From: an uncultured Eubacteriales bacterium
GTDB lineage: Bacteria > Bacillota > Clostridia > Oscillospirales > Oscillospiraceae
Length of the DNA stretch: 64,000 bases
Reading direction: 5' to 3'
NCBI GenBank assembly: GCA_958402445.1
Contig: CATXTO010000003.1
Span: 92,115 to 156,114 of the forward strand
In this document: positions 8,534-16,694 of the stretch, in pieces
Layout of the letters: the number at the start of each line of letters is the position of its first letter
Numbering within the stretch: position 1 is the first letter of the stretch
Notes under the pieces: model-generated
Databases searched by the model: none
Seen by the model: only the letters and a program-made list of their open reading frames with translations
Told to the model about the DNA's origin: nothing
Program-made: the position numbers and the translations under genes

Positions 8534-9214
8534 TTACCGGGCGGGCATCTGAAATCCAGCCAGGGCCTCATTCAAAAATGCGTTAAACGGCTGCATTTTG
8601 GAGAAAATTTCTACAGCAGCGGGGATAAAGTCCGGCGCCAGCAACTCTTGGTCCGCAAGGGGATACTCCAGGTACCAGCTTTTATATTTCAGGAATTCTG
8701 CCTGGGGGTGCGCCGGGTCATAGCCGCGGGGCACGCGTTTTAGCGCAGTGCCACCCACGCGGAAGGATTCGGTGAACGCGGGGTCTGTGATAATTTCCTG
8801 CCACTTCACGCCGTGGGCGGCGATCTGATCCCGCACCATGGCTGTGGCGTCCTGGAACATATCGGCGAACATACCGCCCCCCAGGAAGGACCGGTCTCCC
8901 GGCTTTACCAGGATGTAGTAGCCCACGGGAATCGGCAGCTTTCCTCGGGGCGCGATATGGGCCCGGAAGGCCGGGTTATAAGGGGATTTGTCGTGGCTGA
9001 AGCGAGTGTCCCGGTTCAGCTTGAAGGTCAGGGACTTCGGGTCCAGCAGGGGAATGGCGGCGTCCCGGGCGTGCAGCTCCATCATGAGGCTGCCCACAAG
9101 CTCCTCAAATGCACCGCTTGCTTCGTGATACTCCGATTTATGTGCGTGGAACCAGTCCCGGTTGTTGTTTTGTTCTAGGGCGGTTAAATAGGTCAAGATA
9201 ACATCAAGCTTCAT
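8534..9214 (-). CDS. DUF2461 family protein
   Basis: A 226-residue protein matching the DUF2461 (TIGR02453) family by its recalled signature: NNNRDWFHAHKSEY near residue 16, LTFKLNRDTRFSHDKSPYNP around 62-81, and KYKSWYLEYPL towards the C-terminus. The family is widespread and has no proven biochemical role. The start ATG has GGAGG upstream and overlaps the 3' end of the sigma-factor gene by 11 bases, so the two are co-expressed. No membrane segments or signal peptide are seen. Confidence 0.88.
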   Translation of the reverse strand: MKLDVILTYLTALEQNNNRDWFHAHKSEYHEASGAFEELVGSLMMELHARDAAIPLLDPKSLTFKLNRDTRFSHDKSPYNPAFRAHIAPRGKLPIPVGYYILVKPGDRSFLGGGMFADMFQDATAMVRDQIAAHGVKWQEIITDPAFTESFRVGGTALKRVPRGYDPAHPQAEFLKYKSWYLEYPLADQELLAPDFIPAAVEIFSKMQPFNAFLNEALAGFQMPAR

Positions 9215-10070
9215 TGTGCGCCTCCTGGTTGTTTAAAACCGTCATAAAATGCTGAGACTGCATCAGATCCCGCACCCATGCGGTGAGCTGCTTGGGAGAG
9301 CGGTATGCAGGCAAATCCGCGAAAACTTGCGAGAGCTGGTCCAGCTGTTCCATGGCGTCGGTACATCGGGTCAGGGCATCATAAGAGCAGGGCTCCAAGG
9401 CCTGAAAGCAAAGGTTGGTTGGGTCAATGCGGTGGCTGGCGATGGCGTAATGAATTCTTTTTTTGCAGGCGCAGCGCCCCGTTCCGCTGAGCCCGCAGTA
9501 CTCCGCCAGAAACGCCGCCATTTTCTTGCGGGCGCGGGAGAGCTTTTGGCGATACGCCTCCGGCGTCATCTCCAAAACGTCTGCGGCGATGCGGCTGTTC
9601 AGACGGAACATGGTCCCGAGAATAAAAATGCAGCGGCTCTCCGGTTCCAGACACTGTAGCATGACATTGCTGCAGGAGAGCTTCAGCTCACGCTCTAGGA
9701 GCCCCTGGTCCACGCCGCCGCTCAGGTCCGGGATATCCTGTTCCCGGCCGGAAACAATGTCCGCGCCATAGGCTTCAAAGCTCAGGTGCGCCTGAGAGAA
9801 CATGCCCTTTTGATACTGCTGCAAATGATTGACCGCGATGCGGAAGACCCAGGTCCGCAGGCTGCTGTCCTGCCGGAAGGAGGACAGGTGCGTCATGACC
9901 TTGATTAAAATTTCTTGGGTCGCATCCTCCGCGTCTGGAATGGTTCCCAGCATGCGCAAAGCCAGATTAAAAATCATATCCTGCATGCTGCACAAAAGCG
10001 TTTCCAACGCCGCCTGATTGCCGGAGACGGCGTCCTCCAAAATTTGTTTTTCATTTTCGATCGGTTTCAA
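9204..10070 (-). CDS. Sigma-70 family RNA polymerase sigma factor (ECF-like)
   Basis: A 288-residue protein. Region 2 is seen at about 25-90, with DAEDATQEILIKVMTHLSSF and the RTWVFRIAVNHLQQY core-binding/-10-recognition helix. Region 4 lies at about 150-195, with a RIAADVLEMTPEAYRQKLSRARKK helix-turn-helix. The C-terminal ~90 residues (with CACKKR and further Cys) are extra compared with a usual ~180-residue ECF factor and may be a sensory or regulatory extension. The start is TTG, set by AGGAGGTG upstream. No anti-sigma gene is adjacent; the overlapping partner is a DUF2461 gene. Confidence 0.85.
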   Translation of the reverse strand: MKPIENEKQILEDAVSGNQAALETLLCSMQDMIFNLALRMLGTIPDAEDATQEILIKVMTHLSSFRQDSSLRTWVFRIAVNHLQQYQKGMFSQAHLSFEAYGADIVSGREQDIPDLSGGVDQGLLERELKLSCSNVMLQCLEPESRCIFILGTMFRLNSRIAADVLEMTPEAYRQKLSRARKKMAAFLAEYCGLSGTGRCACKKRIHYAIASHRIDPTNLCFQALEPCSYDALTRCTDAMEQLDQLSQVFADLPAYRSPKQLTAWVRDLMQSQHFMTVLNNQEAHNEA

Positions 10071-10083
10071 CTCAACACCTCCT

Positions 10084-10111
10084 ATTCAATTAGACTGCGT
10101 CCCAATTGAAT
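10084..10111. promoter_or_regulatory. Inverted repeat upstream of the sigma-factor gene
   Basis: ATTCAATT (10084-10091) and AATTGAAT (10104-10111) form a perfect 8-base dyad with a 12-base spacer, 13 bases upstream of the TTG start codon. It has the size of an operator, or could be part of an autoregulated promoter. Function is inferred only. Confidence 0.4.
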
Positions 10112-10455
10112 TGTGACACCTATCTTTCATTTTCCGTATTTTTCATCCTAGCATATGGGGTGCCCTTGCAGCCGGTCCGACCCGGCGAAGCAAAAGCGCG
10201 GCCGGGCCGCTTATAAAAAACGGGCGGGGCTCCAGTCGGCTCCGTCCGATTTTCCAGCAGCCGTCAACCTTACGGCTGCGATGAATTCTCCTGATATTTT
10301 AGTGCTATTTTTTACGAATGTCAATCTTTTTAAAAGAAACCCTGTATTTTCCACCTAGATGGAAAAATAAAGACGGCGGTACGGAAGGGTTCTCTTCTGC
10401 ACATGGACGGGTTGCCATACGAGAATAGCCAAAAAAATGGAGGTCTGGGAGTCGT
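10112..10455. other. Intergenic region without a recognised gene
   Basis: About 340 bases between the divergent sigma-factor gene and a small plus-strand gene. GC-rich from 10150 to 10270, then AT-rich. I see no convincing gene, terminator or RNA motif. Confidence 0.5.
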
Positions 10456-10659
10456 ATGTATCCATACCACAATAGAATTAAACAACGCATCCGGGCGGGG
10501 GAGCTGGTCGGATATGAATATGTGGAGGATTATCCCCGCATGGGAGAGGCGCTGGTCCTATACTTTTCCACGAATCCACCGGTACGGCCCATCCGGCCAT
10601 ACCGGTATCAGGAGTACAGGCCGTTATTGGCAGCGTGGGAAGCCAGGGAAGGAAATTAG
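10456..10659 (+). CDS. Small hypothetical protein (67 aa)
   Basis: A 67-residue protein, basic at the N-terminus and rich in Tyr and Pro: MYPYHNRIKQRI at the start, LVGYEYVEDY in the middle and RPIRPYRYQEYRPLL near the end. A GGGAG ribosome-binding site lies five bases before the ATG, and the frame uses codons like the neighbouring genes. No signal peptide or membrane helix is present. I believe it is a real small protein of this bacterial group but cannot assign a function. Confidence 0.55.
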   Translation: MYPYHNRIKQRIRAGELVGYEYVEDYPRMGEALVLYFSTNPPVRPIRPYRYQEYRPLLAAWEAREGN

Positions 10660-10773
10660 GTTGAGGAGCCAGACGGGACGGATTTGAGGCGTATAAACGT
10701 TAATTCTCCGATACCCCTGAGTATGCCTTGCAATGCTTATAAGAAGCTCTTCAGGCGCGGGAATAACCAAGAC

Positions 10774-10802
10774 TTGACATTACAGGGATAGAGTGCTAAT
10801 AT
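10774..10802 (+). promoter_or_regulatory. Strong sigma-A promoter
   Basis: Consensus TTGACA (10774-10779), 17 bases, TAATAT (10797-10802). It drives the secreted-protein genes starting at 10859. Confidence 0.8.
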
Positions 10803-10858
10803 AAAATAACAGGAGAGTAATCGTCTCCCTGTAAAATTTATTAAGGAGGGGGTTATCA

Positions 10859-11182
10859 ATGAAAACGCAAAGGCTGTTGGCGGTTTTGGTGGCGATCAGC
10901 GTTCTGCTTTGCCTGCCGGTGACAGCTAAGGCCAAGACCGTAACGCTTGACGCCAGCAATGCGAGCTATTACGCCTACATGGATCTGGAGGAGGCTCCCG
11001 CGGAGCTGCAAGACACCATTTTGGAGGCCCGGGCTCAAATTATTTTTCAGGAGTCCTGGGTTGCGGACGGGTACGAGGGACAGGTCACTTATCCGGACGG
11101 CACGGTGATCGAGCTGCCCCAATTTTCAGAGCTCTTCCCCGATGACTGGGAGATTCCCGTGGAATCAGGAGGAGACAGTTGA
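10859..11182 (+). CDS. Secreted protein, N-terminal part of an apparently frameshifted gene
   Basis: A 107-residue frame with a Sec signal peptide (1-23, hydrophobic core and a TAKAK cleavage region) and a very good ribosome-binding site, AAGGAGGGGG. The mature part is acidic and ends PVESGGDS. The next frame (+1) is open across the same spot and continues with a secreted-looking sequence that has no start signal of its own. The two frames therefore look like one gene of about 225 codons broken by a one-base shift near 11142-11180. No family is recognised. It stands first in a group with the lipoprotein gene at 11619. Confidence 0.6.
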   Translation: MKTQRLLAVLVAISVLLCLPVTAKAKTVTLDASNASYYAYMDLEEAPAELQDTILEARAQIIFQESWVADGYEGQVTYPDGTVIELPQFSELFPDDWEIPVESGGDS

Positions 11183-11537
11183 TGTGCCGGCTGCGCTGCC
11201 GGCAATGGACGCCGTGGTGCCTGCCACTGCTTGGACAACCCTGACGCAGAGAAAGCTGTATCTTCGGCATCCAAGTTCTGTTTTCGATACTGGCTATTTT
11301 CAATCGTGGTCCAATCTGACCGGCGCTTTGAAAACGACGGTAGTCGCACTGGAAACGCCTACTTCTTGTAATATTGGGTATACCGATATAAAAACGAGCA
11401 AATCGATTGGGCATTCCTCTAGATTGCCTGTGGGCGGCACGTTCCAGATGAATGTGACCAATGCCTATGTGGGCGTGCGCGCCAGTACATACTCCACAGA
11501 AGGGCTGGGTACGTTGCGCGTACAGTTGGGAAGATAG
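11142..11537 (+). CDS. C-terminal part of the frameshifted secreted protein
   Basis: The frame is open from about 11142 and reads VPAALPAMDAVVPATAWTTL soon after the stop of the upstream frame. The last 90 residues are Thr/Ser/Gly-rich with alternating hydrophobic residues, like a small extracellular beta domain (TFQMNVTNAYVGVRAST). It has no signal peptide. An AGGAGG at about 11166-11174 followed by GAT-GTG could allow a coupled GTG start, so a genuine second overlapping gene remains possible. I favour one gene with a frameshift (natural or a sequencing error). Confidence 0.5.
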   Translation: MTGRFPWNQEETVDVPAALPAMDAVVPATAWTTLTQRKLYLRHPSSVFDTGYFQSWSNLTGALKTTVVALETPTSCNIGYTDIKTSKSIGHSSRLPVGGTFQMNVTNAYVGVRASTYSTEGLGTLRVQLGR

Positions 11538-11557
11538 AGTTTATGATTTGTGTTTGT

Positions 11558-11580
11558 CCCCCATGGTTCGCCCATGGGGG
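11558..11580 (+). other. Intercistronic hairpin
   Basis: CCCCCATGG (11558-11566) and CCATGGGGG (11572-11580) form a tight stem between the frameshifted gene and the lipoprotein gene. There is no U-run, so read-through is expected. Confidence 0.4.
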
Positions 11581-11618
11581 ATAAACGGATTATGGATGAA
11601 GAAAGGAGGAACTGATAA

Positions 11619-12596
11619 ATGAGAAGGCGCGTAAAGGGCACGGTTGCCGTTCTTCTTACGCTTGTGTTGGCGTTTGGTCTGCTGGCGGGCTGCGATCGGA
11701 ATCCGGCCGAGGAACCCAATAATATTCTCGATCCAATTACCATGATAGTAGACAAAGCAATCGCCGATTATACCATGGAGCCATACTGGAAGGATACTGG
11801 ACTGGAGCTGCTGGACCTGGTGAAGGATGAAGAGGGATACACCCTGCTGGCCCAGGACGGCGGGGAAACATACCAAATTAAGCTGGACCGGCAGTTTCAA
11901 GAGCAGAGCCGGACTGAAACGGCGCTGCCGAATACCAGCCGGGTGCTGGCCTCGAAAAAGGGAGAATTTGCGTACGCCAAAAATGAGGCGGGGCTTTTTG
12001 ACCTATACAAGGACGGGGAGCCTTACCTTGCTGTCGGCGGCGAGGCGGGCGGCGACTGCCAAATGCTTTTTTCCGGTGGGCGGCTGTTCACCTATGCCCA
12101 TGGGCGGTTATTCTGCAACGAGCAGGAGATAGCCTGGAAAGAAGTCCTGTCAGATCCCCAATTTTCCAGTCATGATGAATTGGTAACTCCCGTGGGACTC
12201 GCGGAACGGGAGCATCAGGTTTTTGCCATTGTCTGTAACCAATCGGAAGAGTTAGGTTTAAATTACAATGTATACTATCCCGTGAATCCCAAAACCGGTG
12301 CGCTTCAGTTGGAGGGCTCGCTTTCCTCATCCTTATCGGGAAGGTGGTTTAGCTCAAAAGATGACCGCATCTATGTGGCAGACGGCAGCGGATTAATCTA
12401 TGTGGTTCAAGAGGTCGATAATAACGAATTGAGGACCACAGAGCAGGCCTTTCTAGATATGACGGAGGAATCGCTGCCCTGGAACAATCTGCGGCAGATG
12501 ATAGTGCTTTCGGACCGGCGGGTACTCCTGCTGTTTTCCGACCGGCTGATCGAAGTCACCCCCGTTTTCAGCCCTAATTCTTCGGGAGAAACATAG
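11619..12596 (+). CDS. Predicted lipoprotein of unknown function
   Basis: A 325-residue protein with an N-terminal MRRR, a hydrophobic core and the lipobox LLAGC (Cys near residue 25), so it should be lipid-anchored outside the cell. The rest is soluble, with repeated beta-type segments of the kind seen in propeller-like or sensor domains (for example YTLLAQDGGETYQI, HGRLFCNEQEI, DDRIYVADGSGLIYVV). The start is fixed by AAAGGAGGAACTG upstream. It is probably transcribed with the frameshifted secreted gene. I recognise no family. Confidence 0.75.
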   Translation: MRRRVKGTVAVLLTLVLAFGLLAGCDRNPAEEPNNILDPITMIVDKAIADYTMEPYWKDTGLELLDLVKDEEGYTLLAQDGGETYQIKLDRQFQEQSRTETALPNTSRVLASKKGEFAYAKNEAGLFDLYKDGEPYLAVGGEAGGDCQMLFSGGRLFTYAHGRLFCNEQEIAWKEVLSDPQFSSHDELVTPVGLAEREHQVFAIVCNQSEELGLNYNVYYPVNPKTGALQLEGSLSSSLSGRWFSSKDDRIYVADGSGLIYVVQEVDNNELRTTEQAFLDMTEESLPWNNLRQMIVLSDRRVLLLFSDRLIEVTPVFSPNSSGET

Positions 12597-12699
12597 GTGA
12601 GGGCTATGTGGGAAGCACTTTTTCCTAAGGCTGTCTGGCTTATGACAGATCGGCCCTGAAACAACGGCAGGTCGAGTATAGATACTGCGGGTATTTAAT

Positions 12700-12737
12700 A
12701 AATCGTGGGAGCAAAGATTGCTTTGCTCCCACGATTT
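12700..12737. terminator. Hairpin terminator between convergent genes
   Basis: A 17-base perfect stem (12700-12716 with 12721-12737), with short A/T flanks on both sides. It separates the lipoprotein gene from the convergent FUSC-like gene. Confidence 0.65.
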
Positions 12738-12812
12738 CAGCATCATGCCGGGAACCTCACAGGTAATCCGCCTGTTGAAAAGGGTTTATGCTCGTTTCGT
12801 TTCCACATAGGG

Positions 12813-14564
12813 TCAGGCGCCGGAGGATTCCGGGGCCACGCATAAAATAGACCGGTCGTTGATGGCTCGCTTTCTATGGGCCGCGCGGACCGCCTGCCGG
12901 CAACGCTCCAGCAGGTCTTCCATGCCGTCCCAGTTTCCATCCAAAGCGTTCTGATGAAGCTTATCCTCCTGTAAATGGGATTGGACGATCAAGCTATAAT
13001 ACAGTTGGGGATCGACCTGATCTTCCTGACAAATTCGAGTCAGTAGGGCAGTGGTAGAGGCGTATTTCTCCCAAAGCTGTCGGGTCGCCTTTTTGCGTCT
13101 GAAGGGCAGAATCAGACAATTGGCAAGCAGGGCAAGTACAATTCCAATACAGATATAGCCCAAACGAACCCCCAACATGCCGCCCACGTCTTCCCAGCCA
13201 AACGCGCCTGCAAAAACTGCGCCGCCCAAGGCCCCCACGGTAGAACAGGCAAAGGTGGCTGAATAGTCGGAAAAATAAAAGGATAGGTATCCGGACAGCA
13301 TCATGACTGCGGTGCGGCCAGTTGCCGATGGAATCAGCGCGTAGAGGACTATGCCGGCCAGGCCGCCGGTCAGCGTGGCGACGAGCCGCTTCCTGGCCTT
13401 TGTGCCGATGTCATCCGCATAGGGTAACGAGACCGAGGAAACCGTAAACAGCAGCCATTTCCCGTGGGGCAGATGGAGCAGCTTCACCATGAACGTGCAA
13501 AGCGCAAGCAGAATAGAGACCCGCAAGGCATACACAACCCGGACCGGGCTGACGTCCAGCATCGCCTTGAGACGTAACGACAGGGACAGAGCCGTTTTCC
13601 GGTAGCGCCCCCGTTTTTGCGGTAGCGCCATCTGCTGTAAATGCGACCCGATATAAAGCAGGCACTGGTCAAAGCGCGCATCTTCCTGACCGGCCAAGCC
13701 GGGTGCAGCCCAATCCGGCAGCTGAACGTGATCGGTCTTACGCTGAACAAACTCCCGAAACAGGGTCAGTTGAGCCGAGATCCGCCGCAACAGTTCTGCC
13801 CGGGCCGGCGTAGCAGGTCCCTCCATCTCATATAGCAGGAGGACAAGATTTTCAAGTCCCCGTCCGGCGTCGATCATAGCAAAGCTGGCGTCTGAGATAC
13901 ACAGAGCCCTTTTACGGCGTTCATATACAATACGGCTGAGCTTACACAGGTTCGCCCGCAGCGCGCCCGGTTCCTGGGGGACCCCTCTGCCTGTCAGCAG
14001 ACATTCGATGCACGTGTCGGCTGCGTCTATCATGGAGCTCAATACATCACGCGCCGTTTCCACCACCCGCTTTCGACCCATGAAAAGCTGGTAAAGGATG
14101 ATGGAAATCGCCCCCACGCACATACCAAGCAGACGCTTGGAAAGCTGGGCCGGCGACACCGGTGAAATAAAAACAAGAAAAAGATAGGATAAAATATAAG
14201 GGAAATAAAGATGACTGACATACTCATAGGTATAGGCGTACAAAATGATGAAGATCATTAGCAGATTCACCGGCAGGGCGAGCAAAGGGTGTACGTTGGA
14301 TACAAAGCAGGCGGACGCCGCCATTAAGACAAGCACCGACGCTTGGATCAGCAGGTGTTTAACCGGCCTGGCGGTTAAATCCCTGGCCATGGAAGCGGAC
14401 ATCATAATGGTGAAAATTACGCCTACGATGGAGTTCTCCGCGCCTAAGGCCCGCTGAAAAACATTGACATAGACAATAATAAAAATGAAATTCAAGGTGG
14501 CAAATCGAAATTTACTTTTTATGCTGCCCTTGATCCTGGTCAATACGGTTTCCATTTTTTCCAA
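12813..14564 (-). CDS. FUSC/aromatic acid exporter-like membrane protein
   Basis: A 583-residue protein with two membrane blocks. Helices occur at about 20-160 and again at about 325-470, with a soluble helical domain after each. This repeated plan (six or so helices plus a cytoplasmic helical domain, twice) is that of the FUSC/YccS/aromatic acid exporter group, which exports aromatic or other organic acids in some bacteria. The conserved helix set VRVVYALRVSILLALCTFMV...LPYADDIGTKARKRLVATLTGG is the usual start of the second half. The substrate is unknown. It is monocistronic with a sigma-A promoter just upstream. Confidence 0.8.
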   Translation of the reverse strand: MEKMETVLTRIKGSIKSKFRFATLNFIFIIVYVNVFQRALGAENSIVGVIFTIMMSASMARDLTARPVKHLLIQASVLVLMAASACFVSNVHPLLALPVNLLMIFIILYAYTYEYVSHLYFPYILSYLFLVFISPVSPAQLSKRLLGMCVGAISIILYQLFMGRKRVVETARDVLSSMIDAADTCIECLLTGRGVPQEPGALRANLCKLSRIVYERRKRALCISDASFAMIDAGRGLENLVLLLYEMEGPATPARAELLRRISAQLTLFREFVQRKTDHVQLPDWAAPGLAGQEDARFDQCLLYIGSHLQQMALPQKRGRYRKTALSLSLRLKAMLDVSPVRVVYALRVSILLALCTFMVKLLHLPHGKWLLFTVSSVSLPYADDIGTKARKRLVATLTGGLAGIVLYALIPSATGRTAVMMLSGYLSFYFSDYSATFACSTVGALGGAVFAGAFGWEDVGGMLGVRLGYICIGIVLALLANCLILPFRRKKATRQLWEKYASTTALLTRICQEDQVDPQLYYSLIVQSHLQEDKLHQNALDGNWDGMEDLLERCRQAVRAAHRKRAINDRSILCVAPESSGA

Positions 14565-14589
14565 GGCTTAAGTCTCCCTTCAAACGTTA

Positions 14590-14618
14590 ATCATAGCACA
14601 AGTTTCCCTGCAAAGCAA
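14590..14618 (-). promoter_or_regulatory. Sigma-A promoter for the FUSC-like gene
   Basis: On the minus strand: TTGCTT (14618-14613), 17 bases, TATGAT (14595-14590), about 25 bases upstream of the start codon. Confidence 0.6.
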
Positions 14619-14910
14619 TTAGGTTTTGTCTGTGTGTTTTGTGGCACCCTTTGTACGGCGTTCCAAAATGAACAGGTAGGCCGTTCAGGCCAGACAAGCA
14701 GTTCAGCCGTTTTTCTGGGAGAGCAAGCAAAAATGAGGCGGCCCGTTTTCCGGGCCGCCTCATTGCGGCGGGGTTGGCCTTGGTGTTAGGCGCATCAAAA
14801 GCGGTAAGGCTCTTTCTCCCGCCTTTTTATAATGACAAAGTCACCAAAAATGGTATGTAGAGAACGGAAAAGGGCATAGGCCGGCAGGATAGGTTAGAAA
14901 CGGGAGGTAT
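14619..14910. other. Intergenic region with a minus-strand terminator
   Basis: Apart from the terminator at 14730-14765 I see no gene or RNA element here. Confidence 0.5.
14730..14765 (-). terminator. Intrinsic terminator downstream of the DUF3795 gene
   Basis: AATGAGGCGGCCCG pairs with CGGGCCGCCTCATT, and on the minus strand the stem is followed by TTTTTG. It lies about 150 bases after the DUF3795 stop codon. Confidence 0.7.
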
Positions 14911-15285
14911 TTAACGCGTTCCCGTCTGAATGAACTGAATTAATTTCTCCACGTCGTCAAAATCATCATAATCGCCATGGATGCCTTCTCGATGATAAAC
15001 AACGCCCCTTTTCTCGTTACGCTCCAAGCAATCCAGCAGGGAGTCCATCCCGTACCGCTTGATAAACAGGTTAAAGCCATAGGGCTTTATCTTGGACAGT
15101 ATACCTTTGTGACAGTCTTCTTTGCAATAACAGCAGAAGTCTAGCTCCATTTGTTTGGAGCACGCTCTGTTTGCACAGTCGTTGGCCCCGGGACACGCAC
15201 CAGTTTCGCAGCCATGACAGCGGTCGTTCTCAGAACACAGGCAACAGGCTAAACCGCATCTGGCGATGCCCAATTCTCTCTTCAT
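14911..15285 (-). CDS. DUF3795 family cysteine-rich protein
   Basis: A 124-residue protein. The N-terminal half has eleven or so Cys in pairs (CGLACCLC, CHGCETGAC, CSKQMELDFCCYC), the pattern of the DUF3795 family, which suggests metal or Fe-S binding. The C-terminal half is helical (YGFNLFIKRYGMDSLLDCLERNE). The function of the family is unknown. AAAAGGAGC lies before the ATG. It stands alone between a terminator and the tRNA-Arg region. Confidence 0.85.
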   Translation of the reverse strand: MKRELGIARCGLACCLCSENDRCHGCETGACPGANDCANRACSKQMELDFCCYCKEDCHKGILSKIKPYGFNLFIKRYGMDSLLDCLERNEKRGVVYHREGIHGDYDDFDDVEKLIQFIQTGTR

Positions 15286-15655
15286 CCGATCAATGCTCCT
15301 TTTAGGGAATTTCTATCTGATCAGCGTCCCATTGAAAAAAGATATTTCACGCCACGTCCAGCTCGCGGCGGAGCCCAGCGCAGCGGATTCACCCGGAAAT
15401 GGATGCGCCCCATAGTTCGGCAAGGACATTTGTTCCGTTGAAAGCAAGAGACATTGTTCCACAAGCGGCATAAGCGTATATTGTGCCAGAAACGTATCAC
15501 TTGCAGGAAAAACACTCATAATTTAAAATATATTTCTCAGCGCCACATGTGAAGAAAACACATTGAATTGTTTATCATATTTGATATTCAGATAGTTTTC
15601 TATTTGCTGCTTTTTAGGTATCTTACCAGTCAAGATTAAATGATAAATAGAAAGC
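15286..15655. other. Intergenic region without a supported gene
   Basis: About 370 bases. Two short overlapping minus-strand frames (15313-15519) lack ribosome-binding sites and recognisable sequence. The part from 15520 to 15655 is AT-rich. It may hold decayed DNA, but nothing can be named. Confidence 0.45.
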
Positions 15656-15697
15656 AAAAAACTGACCCTCTTTTGATAGGAAAAAGGTCAGTTTTTT
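15656..15697. terminator. Bidirectional terminator after tRNA-Arg
   Basis: AAAAAACTGACC pairs with GGTCAGTTTTTT across an 18-base loop, giving U-runs both ways. It lies seven bases beyond the 3' end of the minus-strand tRNA. Confidence 0.85.
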
Positions 15698-15703
15698 AAT
15701 GCT

Positions 15704-15780
15704 TGGTACGCCAGAAGGGACTCGAACCCCCGACCTACTGATTCGTAGTCAGTCACTCTATCCAACTGAGCTACTGGCGC
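15704..15780 (-). tRNA. tRNA-Arg (anticodon ACG)
   Basis: The minus strand folds as a full cloverleaf: acceptor GCGCCAG/CTGGCGT, D-loop AGCTCAGTTGGATAGAG, anticodon stem ACTGA/TCAGT with loop CTACGAA, T-loop GGTTCGAGTCC, and encoded CCA at 15706-15704. Anticodon ACG (read as ICG) decodes CGN Arg codons. Confidence 0.97.
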
Positions 15781-15911
15781 ATATCAAGATTTTTAGCTTA
15801 TTCATTATAGCAGAGAGTTTCAGGTTTGTAAAGAGTTTTTTCACCGCCCCTGAAAAATAAATCGGAGTTGCGGGTTACGTGAAAAAGGAAAGCGGTATGG
15901 ATGAAAATTTG

Positions 15912-15940
15912 TTGTTTTCCCAAAAACGCTGTGCTATAAT
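15912..15940 (+). promoter_or_regulatory. Sigma-A promoter for the DivIVA-like gene
   Basis: TTGTTT (15912-15917), 17 bases, TATAAT (15935-15940), 70 bases upstream of the start codon. Confidence 0.75.
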
Positions 15941-16009
15941 AGCTGCAAAGTGAGAAGTTCGCCGGTGATGCCAGCGGCTTTTAAAATTTGCTGACCGGAG
16001 GGGACTGCG

Positions 16010-16618
16010 ATGGCTGAACCTGTTCAAAATTTCCGCGCTGCCTTTCATGGCTTCCGTCGAGAGGACGTGGTGCAATTTCTGGAGATGGTGACCGCCCGTC
16101 ACGCGGCGGAGGTAAATCAGTTAAAGGACGATCAGGTCCGGCTGCAGCAGGAGCTGGATGCGCTGCGGCAAAGGTGTCAGCAGCCGAATGAGACGCTCCA
16201 AACGGAGAATGACCGGCTGCGGGAAGCGGTAGACGACCTGCAGGAGCAGGTGGCGCAACTCCAAGCTGAGAATGCCCAGTTTTTGTCAGACCTGGAGCAG
16301 GCGACGGCAGTCCCGGTGAAAGAGCCGGCCCCGACGGTAGAGATGGACTGGAAGGAAGAGGAACTGGCCGCTTACCGCCGGGCGGAAGCGACAGAACGGC
16401 AGGCCAAGGTCCGGGTGAACCAGCTGTACGATCAGCTAAACGGCCTGGTGGCGGATTTGGGTATGCGGCTGGAGGAAAATCAGGGGCAGATGTCTGCCGC
16501 TGCGGAGTCTTTGGGCACGGCCCTGGAGGAGTTGCAAGCGGCTCTGGATCGGAGCCAGGACCTGATGAAAAACGGCGCCGGGTCCCTGCGGGTTCTCCAA
16601 GTCCGGCAAGAGGAATGA
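16010..16618 (+). CDS. DivIVA-like coiled-coil protein
   Basis: A 202-residue acidic protein. The first 30 residues (NFRAAFHGFRREDVVQFLEM) resemble the N-terminal membrane-curvature motif of the DivIVA/GpsB family. Residues about 35-105 are a long heptad coiled coil (LKDDQVRLQQELDAL, LQTENDRLREAVDDLQ), and another helical segment covers 120-190. DivIVA-type proteins mark cell poles or septa and recruit partners. The likeness is weak and rests on the pattern only, so a cytoplasmic scaffold of another kind is possible. GGAGGGGAC precedes the ATG. The gene stands alone with its own promoter and terminator. Confidence 0.7.
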   Translation: MAEPVQNFRAAFHGFRREDVVQFLEMVTARHAAEVNQLKDDQVRLQQELDALRQRCQQPNETLQTENDRLREAVDDLQEQVAQLQAENAQFLSDLEQATAVPVKEPAPTVEMDWKEEELAAYRRAEATERQAKVRVNQLYDQLNGLVADLGMRLEENQGQMSAAAESLGTALEELQAALDRSQDLMKNGAGSLRVLQVRQEE

Positions 16619-16635
16619 ATCGGCATGGAAGAAGG

Positions 16636-16669
16636 AGCGCCGGGCCAGCGGCCCGGCGCTTGTTTTTTT
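16636..16669 (+). terminator. Intrinsic terminator of the DivIVA-like gene
   Basis: AGCGCCGGGCC and GGCCCGGCGCT form an 11-base stem with a three-base loop, followed by TGTTTTTTT. Confidence 0.9.
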
Positions 16670-16694
16670 GCTGGCGGTATTTTCAAAAGCAAAT

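Noticed and set aside
15313..15519. 68-codon minus-strand frame near tRNA-Arg
   Set aside because: It lacks a ribosome-binding site, and another frame is open over the same bases.
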